64,000 bases of DNA. It comes from Pelotalea chapellei. Lineage in GTDB: Bacteria > Desulfobacterota > Desulfuromonadia > Geobacterales > Pseudopelobacteraceae. Shown in pieces: positions 28,034-37,952 of the stretch. Position numbers and translations under genes: made by a program. The stretch spans positions 62,001 through 126,000 of the forward strand of contig NZ_JAHDYS010000003.1 in the NCBI RefSeq assembly GCF_018531195.1. Reading direction: 5' to 3'. A model generated the notes under the pieces. It saw only the letters and a list, made by a program, of their open reading frames with translations. It was not told the DNA's origin and searched no databases. How positions within the stretch are numbered: the stretch's first letter is position 1; each line of letters starts with the position of its first letter.

Positions 28034-29056
28034 TTAAATACTTTCTCGCATCTCCGCTTGAACGCTTCCCTGGGACGTAGCGACTCCATCCCGCATCAAT
28101 GCCACATCCTTCTCAATGGTTTCGATACGGCGGGAGATGTTCAGCAGGAGCGAACGGGTCTCCTGGGAAAGAGTCAGCACCTCGTGGGCTGGAGAATGAA
28201 ATCCACCTACCGGATGTTCCTTGGCCTCCTCGGCTGTGGACCAGTAATGGTTCTCGAAATCCAGATCCCCGATGACCTCACGCACCATCTCTTCAGGGAT
28301 TTCCCGCATCTCCTCGGCAAATGCAGAAAGCATGAGGAAATCGCAGAGGATATTGATCAGTCGGGGAATGCCTCGGCTGTACTGGTAGATGATATCCAGG
28401 GTTTCCGGCGGAAACTTGACCGCAGCACCGTTGCCGGCAACTTCCAGGCGATGGCTGATGTACTGTTCCGTCTCCAGGCGATTAAGGGGTGAGATCGTAC
28501 AATTGATGCTGATCCGCTGGCGCAGCTGCAGCAGCCCCGGTGCTGCCAGGATAGTGCGCAGTTCCGGCTGTCCCACCAGGATAATCTGCAACAGCTTGCT
28601 GTCCGCCATCTCCAGGTTGGAGAGCATGCGGATCTCTTCCAACTGTTCAGGGGCAAGGTTCTGGGCTTCGTCAATGATCAGGATCGGCTGGTTGCCGGCG
28701 GCATATTGTTCCACCAGAAAGGTGTTCAGTTCGCGAATCAGGGTGACCTTGTCCTTGCCTTCCACGACCAGCCCGAAATCCTCGTTAATCATGGTCAGCA
28801 GCTGTTCGGTAGTAGCACGGGTATTGAAAACCTTGGCAAGTACGACATGGTCATAATGCTTGCCGAGCAAGTCGCGGATCAGGGTGGTCTTGCCGGAACC
28901 GACATCCCCGGTTAAAAGAATGAACCCTGCCCGCTCGCGAATGCCATAATCCAGGAAGGTAAGCGCCTTTTTGTGGGATTTGCTGAAGAAAATAAAGCGG
29001 GGATCAGGAAGAAGTTCGAAGGGTTTTACCCGCAGATTAAAATATGATTCGTACAT
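28034..29056 (-). CDS. ExeA-like secretion ATPase, PEP-CTERM locus type
   Basis: 340 aa AAA ATPase. MYESYFNLRVKPFELLPDPR at the N-terminus is typical of the PEP-CTERM-locus subfamily; Walker A GDVGSGKTTLI, Walker B PILIIDEAQNL, and sensor GQPELRTIL follow. Around residues 290-340 is a helical tail. It is related to general-secretion ATPase GspA/ExeA, but in these loci it is associated with polysaccharide export. Start ATG 29056 has GGGAG 8 nt upstream. The gene lies between the tyrosine kinase and the barrel. Confidence 0.9.
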   Translation of the reverse strand: MYESYFNLRVKPFELLPDPRFIFFSKSHKKALTFLDYGIRERAGFILLTGDVGSGKTTLIRDLLGKHYDHVVLAKVFNTRATTEQLLTMINEDFGLVVEGKDKVTLIRELNTFLVEQYAAGNQPILIIDEAQNLAPEQLEEIRMLSNLEMADSKLLQIILVGQPELRTILAAPGLLQLRQRISINCTISPLNRLETEQYISHRLEVAGNGAAVKFPPETLDIIYQYSRGIPRLINILCDFLMLSAFAEEMREIPEEMVREVIGDLDFENHYWSTAEEAKEHPVGGFHSPAHEVLTLSQETRSLLLNISRRIETIEKDVALMRDGVATSQGSVQAEMRESI

Positions 29057-29115
29057 GCTGCTGACTCCCATAATATAAAAACCACTGCTTACGCAAATAA
29101 GCTCCAAAACCGACG

Positions 29116-29209
29116 CACACAAAGGCACAAAGACACAGAGGTTCAATCACAGCAATGATTACGTACTTTTTTAAAATTCAGCATCTCCGTGCCTTTGTGC
29201 CTTTGTGTG
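29116..29209. repeat. Inverted CACAAAGGCACAAAG repeat
   Basis: The arm at 29116-29140 (CACACAAAGGCACAAAGACA...) is the near reverse complement of 29185-29209 (...GTGCCTTTGTGCCTTTGTG), with a 44-bp A/T-rich spacer. It lies between the tyrosine kinase and ATPase genes and could form a long hairpin in the transcript. Confidence 0.75.
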
Positions 29210-29242
29210 AAAATGCTGTTTTTATCAGGGCGGCTGTCGCGG

Positions 29243-30097
29243 TTATGCTCCTGTACCCGCATAGCTGTGATAGTTGTAGGCGGAGTGATAGCGCTCCAGG
29301 TTGTGGGCAATATTGGCGTCATTGTAGACCACTCCCAGGATGTTGGTTCCCTTCAGGGTCTCAATCGCATCCCGTACATTAGTCTGGGTGGCCAGCTCTT
29401 CCTTGATGACAAATATGATCCCATCCACCAGATGAGCCAGGGAGCGTGTTTCGGCAAAAGGAAGCAGAGGTGGTGCATCAAAGATTATGTAGCGATCGTT
29501 GTAGCGGTGTTTGATCTCTTCCAGCATGCTCTTCATGCGGTGGGACGAGAACAGCTCACCCGGATTGCTTATTTCACGACCCGCAGTAACCACGGAAAGC
29601 CGCCCGATGCCGGTAGGGATAATGGCATCTCCAAGGTCTGCTTCACCCAACAGACATTCCGAAAGCCCGACCTTTCGCTCAATGTTCAGGTAGCGGTGTA
29701 CGGATGGCCTGCGCAGGTCGGCATCTACCAGCAGCACAGTGTGATCGAACTCCTGGGCAAGGCTTATCCCAAGGTTCAAGGCAGTTATGCTCTTGCCTTC
29801 ACCCGGAATGGCGCTGGTAATCATTATGGTATTTTTGAATGGTTCGCCATAGGTCATTTTGACCAGCACAGCCTTCAGCTTGCGGTACTCTTCTGCAGTA
29901 GGCGAATATGGATCATTCAGGGTCACCAGCAGCGGGTTATCGGAAAAAACCGTCTGCTTCACCTGCGGCATGGCAATGGGCGCGTGATGTATGGTGTGAG
30001 ATGTGTCGAATTGGGCTGGGCGGATAGTATCCGGGGTCGTAACCTCACCCTTGCGTACCTGTGCTGCCCGTTCCATTGCTTTTTCAATTCTGCTCAT
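29243..30097 (-). CDS. Tyrosine autokinase (BY-kinase), exopolysaccharide / XrtA-associated
   Basis: 284 aa cytoplasmic BY-kinase. Walker A SAIPGEGKSITALNLG, Walker A' LLVDADLRRPS, Walker B YIIFDAPPLL. The C-terminus has a tyrosine cluster (ERYHSAYNYHSYAG) that serves as the autophosphorylation site. These kinases control polysaccharide polymerisation together with the Wzz-type protein encoded just upstream. Separated from that gene by a 180-bp stretch with a GC-rich palindrome. Confidence 0.92.
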   Translation of the reverse strand: MSRIEKAMERAAQVRKGEVTTPDTIRPAQFDTSHTIHHAPIAMPQVKQTVFSDNPLLVTLNDPYSPTAEEYRKLKAVLVKMTYGEPFKNTIMITSAIPGEGKSITALNLGISLAQEFDHTVLLVDADLRRPSVHRYLNIERKVGLSECLLGEADLGDAIIPTGIGRLSVVTAGREISNPGELFSSHRMKSMLEEIKHRYNDRYIIFDAPPLLPFAETRSLAHLVDGIIFVIKEELATQTNVRDAIETLKGTNILGVVYNDANIAHNLERYHSAYNYHSYAGTGA

Positions 30098-30141
30098 AGT
30101 TCCTCTCTTCTGACTTCTACTTACTAGTGCGCTGTAACATC

Positions 30142-30216
30142 TAACCCCTCCCTAACCCTCCCACTCCAGGGGAGGGAACACGCTCCTCCCCCAAGCGGGG
30201 GGAGGTTGGGAGGGAG
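30142..30216. repeat. GC-rich palindromic dispersed repeat, second copy
   Basis: CCCCTCCCTAACCCTCCCAC near the left end and GCGGGGGGAGGTTGGGAGGG near the right end match, inverted, the two halves of the element at 1150-1238. Positioned between the wzz-like and tyrosine kinase genes inside the operon, where it may reduce downstream expression or stabilise the upstream transcript. Confidence 0.75.
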
Positions 30217-30278
30217 AAGCTCTGGTGCGAAAACAAGAGTTACATGGCACTAGAACAAACGCTCAAAAATTGAACCGG

Positions 30279-31742
30279 CTACTTCAAAACCATCCCCAGC
30301 AGCTTATCCACATAAGTCAGCCCCATCAGCTCCATGAGCGGAAAACAGAGCAGAAACAGCATGTACATCCCGGCCGCTGAAAAGAGGCGCACGGTGCGGC
30401 GGCGCTGCAGATCCACCTGCTGCTGGTCGTGGATGCGAGGGACAACTGCCAGAAGCGGCAGGTTGAGTCCTTTGACAAAATCAACATCCTTTACCGTGCC
30501 GTTCATCTGTTCCAGCAGCATCAGGGCGCCGAAACCGGCGCCAATGCCGCCGATGATGCCCATCAACATGATATTAAGGCGGTTGGGGCTGGCTGGTTTA
30601 ACCGGCTGCACAGCAGGATCAACGATGCGAAAAGTGGTGGATTTATCCTGAACTTCCATCTGCTTGGAAACTTCGGACTGCCCGTGTCTGGCAAAGAGCT
30701 GGTCGTAGATATTTTTCTGATTGGCCTTCTCCAGCTCCAGCTTTTCGAGACCAGCCTTGGCTGATGGAAGATTTTTCAATAACGATTCGTTAGTGGCTAT
30801 GTAACGCCGCAGACTTTGCTCACTGACCTTGATGGCTGCGATTTCCGATTCGATTTTACCCATTTCCTGCGGATCAGTACCAAGGTTGTCGCCGTTTCTG
30901 CTCTTCATCTGTTCTTTGGCAGTTTCAATATCATTTTTAATCTTTATGACCTCTGGGTAGCTGTCAGTATATTCAACGCGCAGCTCATCCAGACGTTTCT
31001 GCAGTCCAGAAACCTTGGCCAGCAGAGGATCACTGGTCTTGCGGACATTGCGGCGCCGCGCCTCCAATTGGTTGCGCTGCAGTTCCAGGTCGTACAATTT
31101 TTGGCGGGATGTGTTGATATCCTCGAACAGAGATGCCTCGTTAACAGCAATCACCCCACCCTTGTCGCGCCTGTAATCATTGACCTGCTGTTCCGCCTTT
31201 TCCAGTTTGGTCTTGAAATTATCGATCTGCTCTGAAAGAAATTTTGTGGCGTCATAGGATTCGCCCCGTTTGGAGGAGGTATTTTCCTCAATGTAGAGCC
31301 GCACCAGAGTGTTGACATAATCTCTGGCAATTTTAGGATTTTTATCAACATAGGAGATAGTGAAGAGATTCTTGTCCTTGACCTTGACTGTTGTGTTCTG
31401 TTGCAGCTTCTGGATAATTTCTTCCGTTGAGGTGCCCTTGGTGAGGTTCATGTCCAGATTTTCAGCGACTCTGGTGAGCAAGGTGCGGCTGGTAATGGCA
31501 TAGGTAAGTACCTTGATCGTATCTTCCATGGAGGGGGTTACGGTAATCCCCTTGACCAATTCGCTGATCACATTCTTTTCAATGAAGACCGTGCTGCTTG
31601 CCTCATATTTCTTGGGAAGCAGATAACTGACAATAATCACACTGGTCATGACCAGTAAAGAAATGGCAACAAAGATTTCCTTGCGCCTGACGATCAGCTG
31701 CAAATATTTTTTGTACTCGAATTGTGCTGCTGGCTGTTGCAT
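30279..31742 (-). CDS. Polysaccharide chain-length determinant (Wzz/GNVR type, XrtA system)
   Basis: 487 aa inner-membrane protein. A membrane helix at ~24-43 precedes a long periplasmic region containing coiled coils (residues ~160-350, many Glu/Lys/Gln heptads) and a C-terminal membrane hairpin starting with the proline-rich PVKPASPNRLNIMLMGIIGG. A further hydrophobic pair lies at the very end. Unlike many relatives it lacks a fused kinase, which is encoded by the next gene. It sets polymer length and links the kinase to the export machinery. Confidence 0.9.
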   Translation of the reverse strand: MQQPAAQFEYKKYLQLIVRRKEIFVAISLLVMTSVIIVSYLLPKKYEASSTVFIEKNVISELVKGITVTPSMEDTIKVLTYAITSRTLLTRVAENLDMNLTKGTSTEEIIQKLQQNTTVKVKDKNLFTISYVDKNPKIARDYVNTLVRLYIEENTSSKRGESYDATKFLSEQIDNFKTKLEKAEQQVNDYRRDKGGVIAVNEASLFEDINTSRQKLYDLELQRNQLEARRRNVRKTSDPLLAKVSGLQKRLDELRVEYTDSYPEVIKIKNDIETAKEQMKSRNGDNLGTDPQEMGKIESEIAAIKVSEQSLRRYIATNESLLKNLPSAKAGLEKLELEKANQKNIYDQLFARHGQSEVSKQMEVQDKSTTFRIVDPAVQPVKPASPNRLNIMLMGIIGGIGAGFGALMLLEQMNGTVKDVDFVKGLNLPLLAVVPRIHDQQQVDLQRRRTVRLFSAAGMYMLFLLCFPLMELMGLTYVDKLLGMVLK

Positions 31743-31851
31743 TAATTTCCCCTTGAATCTAAAAATCAGAGACTGAAAATCAGGGGATCAGGGACTGGTG
31801 GTTTATGCTGTTAATCCCAGGTCCCACGTCCCCGCCTTCCCGGTCCCCGCC

Positions 31852-32655
31852 TTAAAACAAACTTTCCTTAACAACAATGTAGTCACCCGCCTTAAGAACT
31901 ACATTCTGAGTGAGATCCCCATCTTTAAGCAGCTTCTTGGCCTTGATCTCCAATGTCTCGCCATCTTTATCGTCCTTGCGCCGGATCATGACTCCATTCT
32001 GGTCAGCGAATTTAGTGAAGCCGCCTGACTCCAGGATCGCCTCCATCACCCGCATTCCGTCTCGATATTCAATTGCCTTGGGAGCATTAACCGCGCCGAG
32101 AACATAGACACTTTTGTCGAGCAATAGCGGAATGAACAACGAATCCCCTGATTCCAGCAGCAGATCTTCACTGGTATCGCCGCTGATGAACAGGCTGTGA
32201 AAATTTTCTTTTACTTTTTTGCCGCCTCGCAAAAGATAGGCGCGTTTGAGATCAGCTGCTTTGACCTCGCCTATGGTACAGAGCAGTTGTAGCAGGGTCG
32301 AACGCTGGTGAAGTTCAAACACTCCCGATTTTATGCCACCGCCGAAGATATAGACCTTGCTGTTGGTGATCAGATTTACGGTTACGGTGACAATCGGGTT
32401 CTTGACCAGTTCCTTCAGGCGTATCGCCAGGGCTGCCTGTAGATCAGTGGGTGTCAGGCCGCTTGCCTTTACATCACCCAAACCGGGAACTGTAATTTTT
32501 CCGTCAGGACGGACCTTCACCGGGAAGGTCAGCTCCTTGACCCCCCACACGGCAATATCTAGTCCATCTCCTTCGCCGATCACATAATCGCCCCCCATGG
32601 ACGACAGGGGAAACATCAACAGAATAAATAACAATAACAATGTGTTGCGTATCAT
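31852..32655 (-). CDS. Polysaccharide export protein (Wza/EpsE-type, SLBB domains)
   Basis: 267 aa. Ribosome site AAAGGAG before ATG 32655; signal peptide MIRNTLLLLFILLMFPLSSMG without a lipobox cysteine. The N-terminal half is the Poly_export domain (DYVIGEGDGLDIAVWGVKEL and VRPDGKITVPGLGDVKASGL). The C-terminal part contains SLBB-like segments (VYIFGGGIKSGVFEL and VYVLGAVNAPKAIEY). Expected to form the periplasmic/outer-membrane export ring. It sits between the sugar transferase and chain-length genes. Confidence 0.9.
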   Translation of the reverse strand: MIRNTLLLLFILLMFPLSSMGGDYVIGEGDGLDIAVWGVKELTFPVKVRPDGKITVPGLGDVKASGLTPTDLQAALAIRLKELVKNPIVTVTVNLITNSKVYIFGGGIKSGVFELHQRSTLLQLLCTIGEVKAADLKRAYLLRGGKKVKENFHSLFISGDTSEDLLLESGDSLFIPLLLDKSVYVLGAVNAPKAIEYRDGMRVMEAILESGGFTKFADQNGVMIRRKDDKDGETLEIKAKKLLKDGDLTQNVVLKAGDYIVVKESLF

Positions 32656-32787
32656 CTGTACTCCTTTGCAGATAAATACCTCCTCCCCTTTCAAGGGGAG
32701 CCGGGAGGACCCAGTGGGCCTAAAGGGGATGGGACCAGTTTGGCCGTAGGGGCGGTTTCAAACCCGTCCTTACCCGGAATGCCGCCC

Positions 32788-34203
32788 TTATCTCGCACCC
32801 TTGCCAAACACAACAACCTTGATAGTCTCGAAGAAAATCAACAGGTCCAGAACAACGGAATAATGCTTGATGTAATAAAGGTCATAGCGAAGTTTTTCCA
32901 CCGCATCATGAACCGAGGCTCCATAGGGATATCTGACCTGAGCCCAGCCGGTTACGCCCGGTTTTATAAAGTGTCGCTTCGAGTAATAAGGAATGAGCTT
33001 TTTCAGGTTCTCAACGAACTCCGGCCGCTCAGGCCTGGGTCCAATGAAACTCATATCCCCTTTGAGCACATTGAAGAGCTGTGGAATTTCATCGATACGC
33101 GTGTCACGTAAAAAAGCCCCCACCCGGGTTACCCTTGGATCATTCTTTTCCGCCCATACCGCCCCGCTTGCCTTCTCCGCATCCTGTCCCATTGTTCTAA
33201 ACTTGTACAACCTGAACAGTTTCTCCCGATTGCCCACCCGCACCTGACTGAAGAAGAGAGGTCCCCTGGAGTCGAGCTTGATTGCCAGCGCAATGAACGG
33301 CAGGAATGATGCGGTCAACAGCAGCCCTATTATCGACAGCACAATGTCGCTCAGGCGCTTGAAGAGTGCCAGCAGAGAGGTTCGTCGAAAGCCGCTGGAA
33401 AAGATAATCCAGCTGGGAGTGATCTGTTCAAGCATGAGGCTGCCGGTAACGCGCTCATAAAAGGAGGGAGCGTCCATAATTTCAATACCGTTCAACTTGC
33501 AGCGCAATACATCCCGCAGCGGAAAGATACCTCTGCGCTCGGAAAGCGCCACAACGATCAGGTCTGCCCTGCCTGCTATCGCAGATGCCAGCAAGTCTTC
33601 CGATGTGCTCACAATCGCTTCGGGCGGAAGAGGCGAAAATCCTTCGTCACCCTCTCTGACATGGTCATTATCACCACTACAGCTGGCATACCCTGCTACG
33701 CAGTAGAAATTCCCACGCGAAGCTGCCAGTTGGCCCATCTGCTGTGCCAGCGCGCCTGTCCCGAGGATGATTATCCGTTCCGAAAAACGTGGATGATGAC
33801 GGCATTCCAGGTAGATGACATGCCACAGAAACTGGAACAGGGCGAACAACGCAATGGAAATGGCCAGAATACCGCGGCCGAGCATGACGGATGGATTCAG
33901 GTAATAAATCATGGAGAGCAGGAAGAATGACGTAAAGCTCCCCAGCAGGATATTGACTATTATCTCGCTCTTTCTGGTGTTTTTGCCGATATCGTACACA
34001 TCCATAAACTGGGATGCAAAAACAGCTACGACCGCAAAAATGGAAGCATTCAGCAAACCATGTAGAGTGTGGAGTTCGAGGAGCACCTCAGCGATGCCCA
34101 GTCGAATCAGACCGGCGGAATAGAAGGCGAGGAATGCCAGTAGCAAATCGGAAAATATGAATAGAGCAAGTTTATGAATCATGACAAATCGCAAGTCTTG
34201 CAT
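32788..34203 (-). CDS. Polyprenyl-phosphate hexose-1-phosphate transferase, PEP-CTERM type (EpsB-like)
   Basis: 471 aa initiating enzyme that moves a sugar phosphate from a nucleotide sugar onto undecaprenyl phosphate. Four N-terminal membrane helices, a nucleotide-binding-like CoA_binding_3 region (RIIILGTGALAQQMGQLAAS), then a fifth helix and the catalytic bacterial-sugar-transferase domain with LYKFRTM, DPRVTRVGAFLR, DEIPQLFNVLKGDMSFIGPR and KPGVTGWAQV. The gene order (prsT, this gene, export protein, chain-length protein, kinase) is the usual one in XrtA exopolysaccharide loci. ATG 34203 is used; an alternative at 34182 would lose seven residues. Confidence 0.93.
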   Translation of the reverse strand: MQDLRFVMIHKLALFIFSDLLLAFLAFYSAGLIRLGIAEVLLELHTLHGLLNASIFAVVAVFASQFMDVYDIGKNTRKSEIIVNILLGSFTSFFLLSMIYYLNPSVMLGRGILAISIALFALFQFLWHVIYLECRHHPRFSERIIILGTGALAQQMGQLAASRGNFYCVAGYASCSGDNDHVREGDEGFSPLPPEAIVSTSEDLLASAIAGRADLIVVALSERRGIFPLRDVLRCKLNGIEIMDAPSFYERVTGSLMLEQITPSWIIFSSGFRRTSLLALFKRLSDIVLSIIGLLLTASFLPFIALAIKLDSRGPLFFSQVRVGNREKLFRLYKFRTMGQDAEKASGAVWAEKNDPRVTRVGAFLRDTRIDEIPQLFNVLKGDMSFIGPRPERPEFVENLKKLIPYYSKRHFIKPGVTGWAQVRYPYGASVHDAVEKLRYDLYYIKHYSVVLDLLIFFETIKVVVFGKGAR

Positions 34204-34249
34204 CCGCTATCCCAAGAAACCTTCCTGGGTAGCTGCAGATAGCACAAAA

Positions 34250-36898
34250 TCATTTTTTCACTTCAGCCAGCATAGCTTTTGCTGCAGCCGCTTCGGGAAA
34301 GCTGCCAATCATCAGCGCCTTCTGCAGAGTCTGCGCGGCTTTTGACGCCTCACCAGATTCTTTGTAAACAAGTGCCAGATGGTAGGCAACGGATGGATTG
34401 TTCGGCAGCAGCTTTACAGCCTGTTCCAATACTTTTTTTGCATCGTCCTTGCGGCCGTTTTTAAGCAGCACGTAGCCGAGAGTATCCATGATCCCGGCAT
34501 TACCTGGATCCTGCCTGAAAGCGGTAACTGCAAAGCGCAGCGCTTCCTCCTTATTTCCCCAGCCATCAGCATACAAATATGCAAGATTGTTGAGCGCCGG
34601 TACGTACGAAGGTGTTTTTTCCAAAACCTCACGATATTTTGTGATCGCTTCCTTCTTCTTTCCCGATGAATCCAGCAGAGCCCCCTGGGCGAAGAGAGCT
34701 GGTACAAAATCGGATTTTTTGCGTAACGCATCGGCATAGCTGGTCATGGCAAGATCTCGTTCATTGCGCAACTCATGAATGCGCCCCTCGGTAAGCAGGG
34801 CCTGGACGTTGAGCGGGTCCACACGAAGCCCTTTTTTCACTTCAGCAAGAGCACTGGTGTAATCCTTCTGACTCTCATAGATAGAAGCGAGTACGAGGTA
34901 TCCGCGAGCCGACGAGGGGTATTTCGCTATGATTCTGCGTGCCTGTTCAAGTGCCTTGGCGGGTGCGTTCATCAGTACATAGGTGTTGATCTTGAGTGCC
35001 ACGCCGGCGTCCGGATTAGCTGTATCAATATCGTCAAACACCTTGAGCGCCTCTTTGTATTTTTTTTCGCCAACCAGAATCCTGCCTTTCATTTCCATGG
35101 CGGTCACATTGCGGCCATCACTCTTGATGGATTCATCCAACACTTTGAGAGCCTTGTCGGTCTCTTTCTGCTTCGCATGATATGCGGCCAGTGCAAGAAC
35201 AGCCGCAGGCTTGCCGGTATCATGTGCTTTGCGATAGTAGGCGAGCGCGTCGCTCTGCTTCCCCTTCACCTCATACAACCCGGCAATTGCGAGCATGGCC
35301 TGGACATTCGCAGGATCATTGCGCAGCAGGGTTGCATATTCATCGATGGCTTTATCGTAGTTGCCTGAAGCGGCGTAGAATGTGGCAAGGTTCTGATACG
35401 ATGCGGGGAAAACAGGATCAAGCTGCTTGGCTTTCTGCAGGTTTTTGATTCCCTCGTCACGCTTATTGTCAGAAAACAGTACTGCAGCAATACTGTTGTA
35501 AAGAGGCGCGTCGCTCTTCTTGCCGGTCAAGCCGGCCCTCAGCAATGAAAGTGCCTTGGCTGTCTTGCCGCCGCGCTGATAATAGGAGGCCAGCAGCAAC
35601 CGGCTGCTGAGGGCATCAGGAGCAGCCTGGACAGCCGTGGCAAGTTCTGCTTCACCTTCGTTGTTCTTGCCTCTGCTGAAGTAAAAGTAGCCTTTCTTCA
35701 AATAGGCATCCACAACCTTGGGGTCCAATTTGGTTGCGCGATTAAGCTCATGCATGCCTTCATCGAACATCCCTTTGGCCATGTAAGCATTGCCAAGGAG
35801 ATTGTGAGCCAGGGCATCCTGGCTGTTCTGTTCCAGCACCCGATTGATCTCGGTAATGGCATCATCGATACGCTTCTGAGTCAAAAGAACGGTTGCGGTC
35901 ATGATTCGTGCCTGGCGTGATGTGGGAACATTATCGAGGATCTTGCGAAACTGACTCAGAGCGCTTTCCAACTCACCACGGTTGTAGTAGCAGAGGCCGA
36001 GGAAATAGAATCCTTCCAATGAGGGAGCATATTTGTTGGCAGTAAGCAGGGAATTGATCGCATCGGCATATTCCTTACGATGGAATTTGACAAGCCCTTT
36101 CAGACGATGGCCATCACCCTTGGCGGGATAGCTCTTAATCAAGCCATCGGCAACGGATTCAGCCTTGTCGAGTTCTTCTTTTTCCAGAAGAATCAAACCG
36201 AGTTTATAGGCGGCAAAAGTCTCTGACTGGTTGATCTCCAGCAATTTACGGTAAAGCTCCTGGGCTTTATCCGTGTTGCCCAATCCTTTCTCAAGCTCAG
36301 CCAGCATGTAATAAGCTTTTTTTCCTTGTGGATCAGCCTGGATAACGGCCTGGAGCAGTGACTGCGCTTTTTGCGGCGCACCTGCAGCCACATATACGGA
36401 AGCCAGTTCCAGCTTTGCAGAAGAAAGTTTTGGATTGGCTGCCAAAGCCTGCTGCAGATAAGCCTCTGCTTCGGAATACTGTTTTTTCGCTGCGCTGGAT
36501 ACACCCAGCAACTCCAAGCCTTCGGCATTTCCTGGATGCTTTGCCAGATACTGTTCCGCTAGTTTGAATGCCTCGTCCCCCTTCTGGTTGGCAATTGCAA
36601 GCTTGGATAGTTCAAGCAGCACGCTATCCAGCGAGGGGTTCTGTTTCAAAACCTTGGTGAATTCACGCTCTGCCTGGTCCCGCTTACCCATGGCAGCATA
36701 CGCTTTGGCCAGCTGAAGGCGAGCATCACTATAGTTTTCATCCTTCTCAAGAGCGCTTTTAAAGAGCACCACAGCGCCACCGGGATTCCCCTCTTTCAGC
36801 AGCTTTATTCCTTCAGCCTGCAGGTCTTCCTTGGTTTTTCTGCTGCAGCCTGCAGTCGCCAAAAGCAGTACCAGCATAATTAATGTAATTTTTTTCAT
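34250..36898 (-). CDS. prsT: TPR lipoprotein PrsT of the PEP-CTERM/XrtA system
   Basis: 882 aa. Lipoprotein signal MKKITLIMLVLLLATAGC with the lipobox cysteine at residue 18, followed by about 23-24 tetratricopeptide repeats along the whole protein (GDEAFKLAEQYLAKHPGNAE and similar 34-residue units). Length, lipid anchor and position at the head of the locus match PrsT, a scaffold protein found next to exosortase systems. Ribosome site GGGGG precedes the ATG. It is the first gene of the leftward exopolysaccharide transcription unit, 46 bp before the sugar transferase gene. Confidence 0.9.
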   Translation of the reverse strand: MKKITLIMLVLLLATAGCSRKTKEDLQAEGIKLLKEGNPGGAVVLFKSALEKDENYSDARLQLAKAYAAMGKRDQAEREFTKVLKQNPSLDSVLLELSKLAIANQKGDEAFKLAEQYLAKHPGNAEGLELLGVSSAAKKQYSEAEAYLQQALAANPKLSSAKLELASVYVAAGAPQKAQSLLQAVIQADPQGKKAYYMLAELEKGLGNTDKAQELYRKLLEINQSETFAAYKLGLILLEKEELDKAESVADGLIKSYPAKGDGHRLKGLVKFHRKEYADAINSLLTANKYAPSLEGFYFLGLCYYNRGELESALSQFRKILDNVPTSRQARIMTATVLLTQKRIDDAITEINRVLEQNSQDALAHNLLGNAYMAKGMFDEGMHELNRATKLDPKVVDAYLKKGYFYFSRGKNNEGEAELATAVQAAPDALSSRLLLASYYQRGGKTAKALSLLRAGLTGKKSDAPLYNSIAAVLFSDNKRDEGIKNLQKAKQLDPVFPASYQNLATFYAASGNYDKAIDEYATLLRNDPANVQAMLAIAGLYEVKGKQSDALAYYRKAHDTGKPAAVLALAAYHAKQKETDKALKVLDESIKSDGRNVTAMEMKGRILVGEKKYKEALKVFDDIDTANPDAGVALKINTYVLMNAPAKALEQARRIIAKYPSSARGYLVLASIYESQKDYTSALAEVKKGLRVDPLNVQALLTEGRIHELRNERDLAMTSYADALRKKSDFVPALFAQGALLDSSGKKKEAITKYREVLEKTPSYVPALNNLAYLYADGWGNKEEALRFAVTAFRQDPGNAGIMDTLGYVLLKNGRKDDAKKVLEQAVKLLPNNPSVAYHLALVYKESGEASKAAQTLQKALMIGSFPEAAAAKAMLAEVKK

Positions 36899-36981
36899 TT
36901 AAACCCCCAGGGTTCATTATGTGCCAAGAATCTTCTCGCAGTTGAAGAAAATAATTTTTTTCGATTCTTAAAAAGGCGTGG

Positions 36982-37010
36982 ATAATAACAACTCCTTTTC
37001 TTCTTATCAA
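36982..37010 (-). promoter_or_regulatory. Sigma-70-type promoter of the exopolysaccharide locus
   Basis: On the minus strand TTGATA (37010-37005) and TATTAT (36987-36982) are exactly 17 bp apart, 84 bp upstream of prsT. Both hexamers match sigma-70 consensus at five of six positions. Confidence 0.6.
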
Positions 37011-37155
37011 GGAATAATTAGCTCAATCCCACTAAATATTCAGGCAAAACACAGAGTGAAATATTTATTTTTAATTAAAGAACAAGTAGACGATTATAAA
37101 ATATTCCTTAGAGAGCTGTTGCAGATTTTATTATTTTAAGATAGCATCGCATCCC

Positions 37156-37857
37156 ATGTTACCTTCACCCAGCGCATATGCAGCCAGAGCCCGTTATCTC
37201 CCTTTCGCCTTTTTCATGGCCTTCATTGGAATCGATGAAGTACTCCGCCATTTAGCGGAGCAAGGACTCTTCACCCTCAGCGCCACAACACTCTATTATT
37301 CTTATCCAATCAAAACATTAGCGGTTGCCGCCCTTCTTTTTCATTACCGCAAACAATACACTGAGCTATCACTGAAAGATCTGGCTAACTACCGCTCCAC
37401 AATAGCCTCATGCCTGCTTGGGCTGTTGGTATTCATTCTCTGGATTAACATGGATTGGTCGTTTTCTGGAACAGGATCCCCCCAAGGCTTCAATCCGACA
37501 CTCTTTCCGAACCTGAGCCTGCAGTTGGGAATGACCGCCTTCAGAATTGCCGGTGCTGTATTACTGGTGCCGCTCATGGAAGAATTGTTTTGGCGCTCCT
37601 TCCTGATCCGCTACATCATTGACAATGATTTTGAAAAGCAGCCGCTCGGCTCCTTCACCTGGGCATCATTCATGATCACCGTAATCCTGTTTGGCCTTGA
37701 ACATCATTTCATCCTGGCCGGCATCACCGCCGGTGTGCTCTATTCACTTCTGCTCTATCGCACCCGCAGTATCGCCCAATGCATTCTCTCTCACGCTGTT
37801 ACCAATTTGGCCCTTGCCATATATGTCCTCTACACCGACAAGTGGTATTTCTGGTAA
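37156..37857 (+). CDS. CAAX-protease-like (CPBP) membrane protein, PEP-CTERM-associated
   Basis: 233 aa, seven or eight membrane segments. Conserved catalytic motifs of the CPBP/Abi metalloprotease family are present: EELFWRSFLIR (EExxxR), FGLEHH, and SHAVTNL. A 'CAAX prenyl protease-related' family of this size is often encoded in exosortase loci, and here it is divergently placed from prsT and followed by PEP-CTERM substrate genes. No clear ribosome site precedes the ATG, so the start is provisional. A role in processing of sorted proteins is an inference. Confidence 0.85.
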   Translation: MLPSPSAYAARARYLPFAFFMAFIGIDEVLRHLAEQGLFTLSATTLYYSYPIKTLAVAALLFHYRKQYTELSLKDLANYRSTIASCLLGLLVFILWINMDWSFSGTGSPQGFNPTLFPNLSLQLGMTAFRIAGAVLLVPLMEELFWRSFLIRYIIDNDFEKQPLGSFTWASFMITVILFGLEHHFILAGITAGVLYSLLLYRTRSIAQCILSHAVTNLALAIYVLYTDKWYFW

Positions 37858-37952
37858 CTCCTCCGTTAAATTGCTGTCGATTTTCTTTACACTAATGCCC
37901 ATCCACACAGTTGTTTACTTATAAATACTTGATTTAAAATAGTTATTTGTTT

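Noticed and set aside
29189-30127. 312-codon open frame on the plus strand over the tyrosine kinase gene
   Set aside because: Shadow of the kinase gene, whose Walker motifs are on the other strand; the frame also translates an inverted repeat at its start.
30244-30260. TGGCAC on the plus strand as a further sigma-54 promoter
   Set aside because: No TTGC element at the correct spacing and no plus-strand gene follows.
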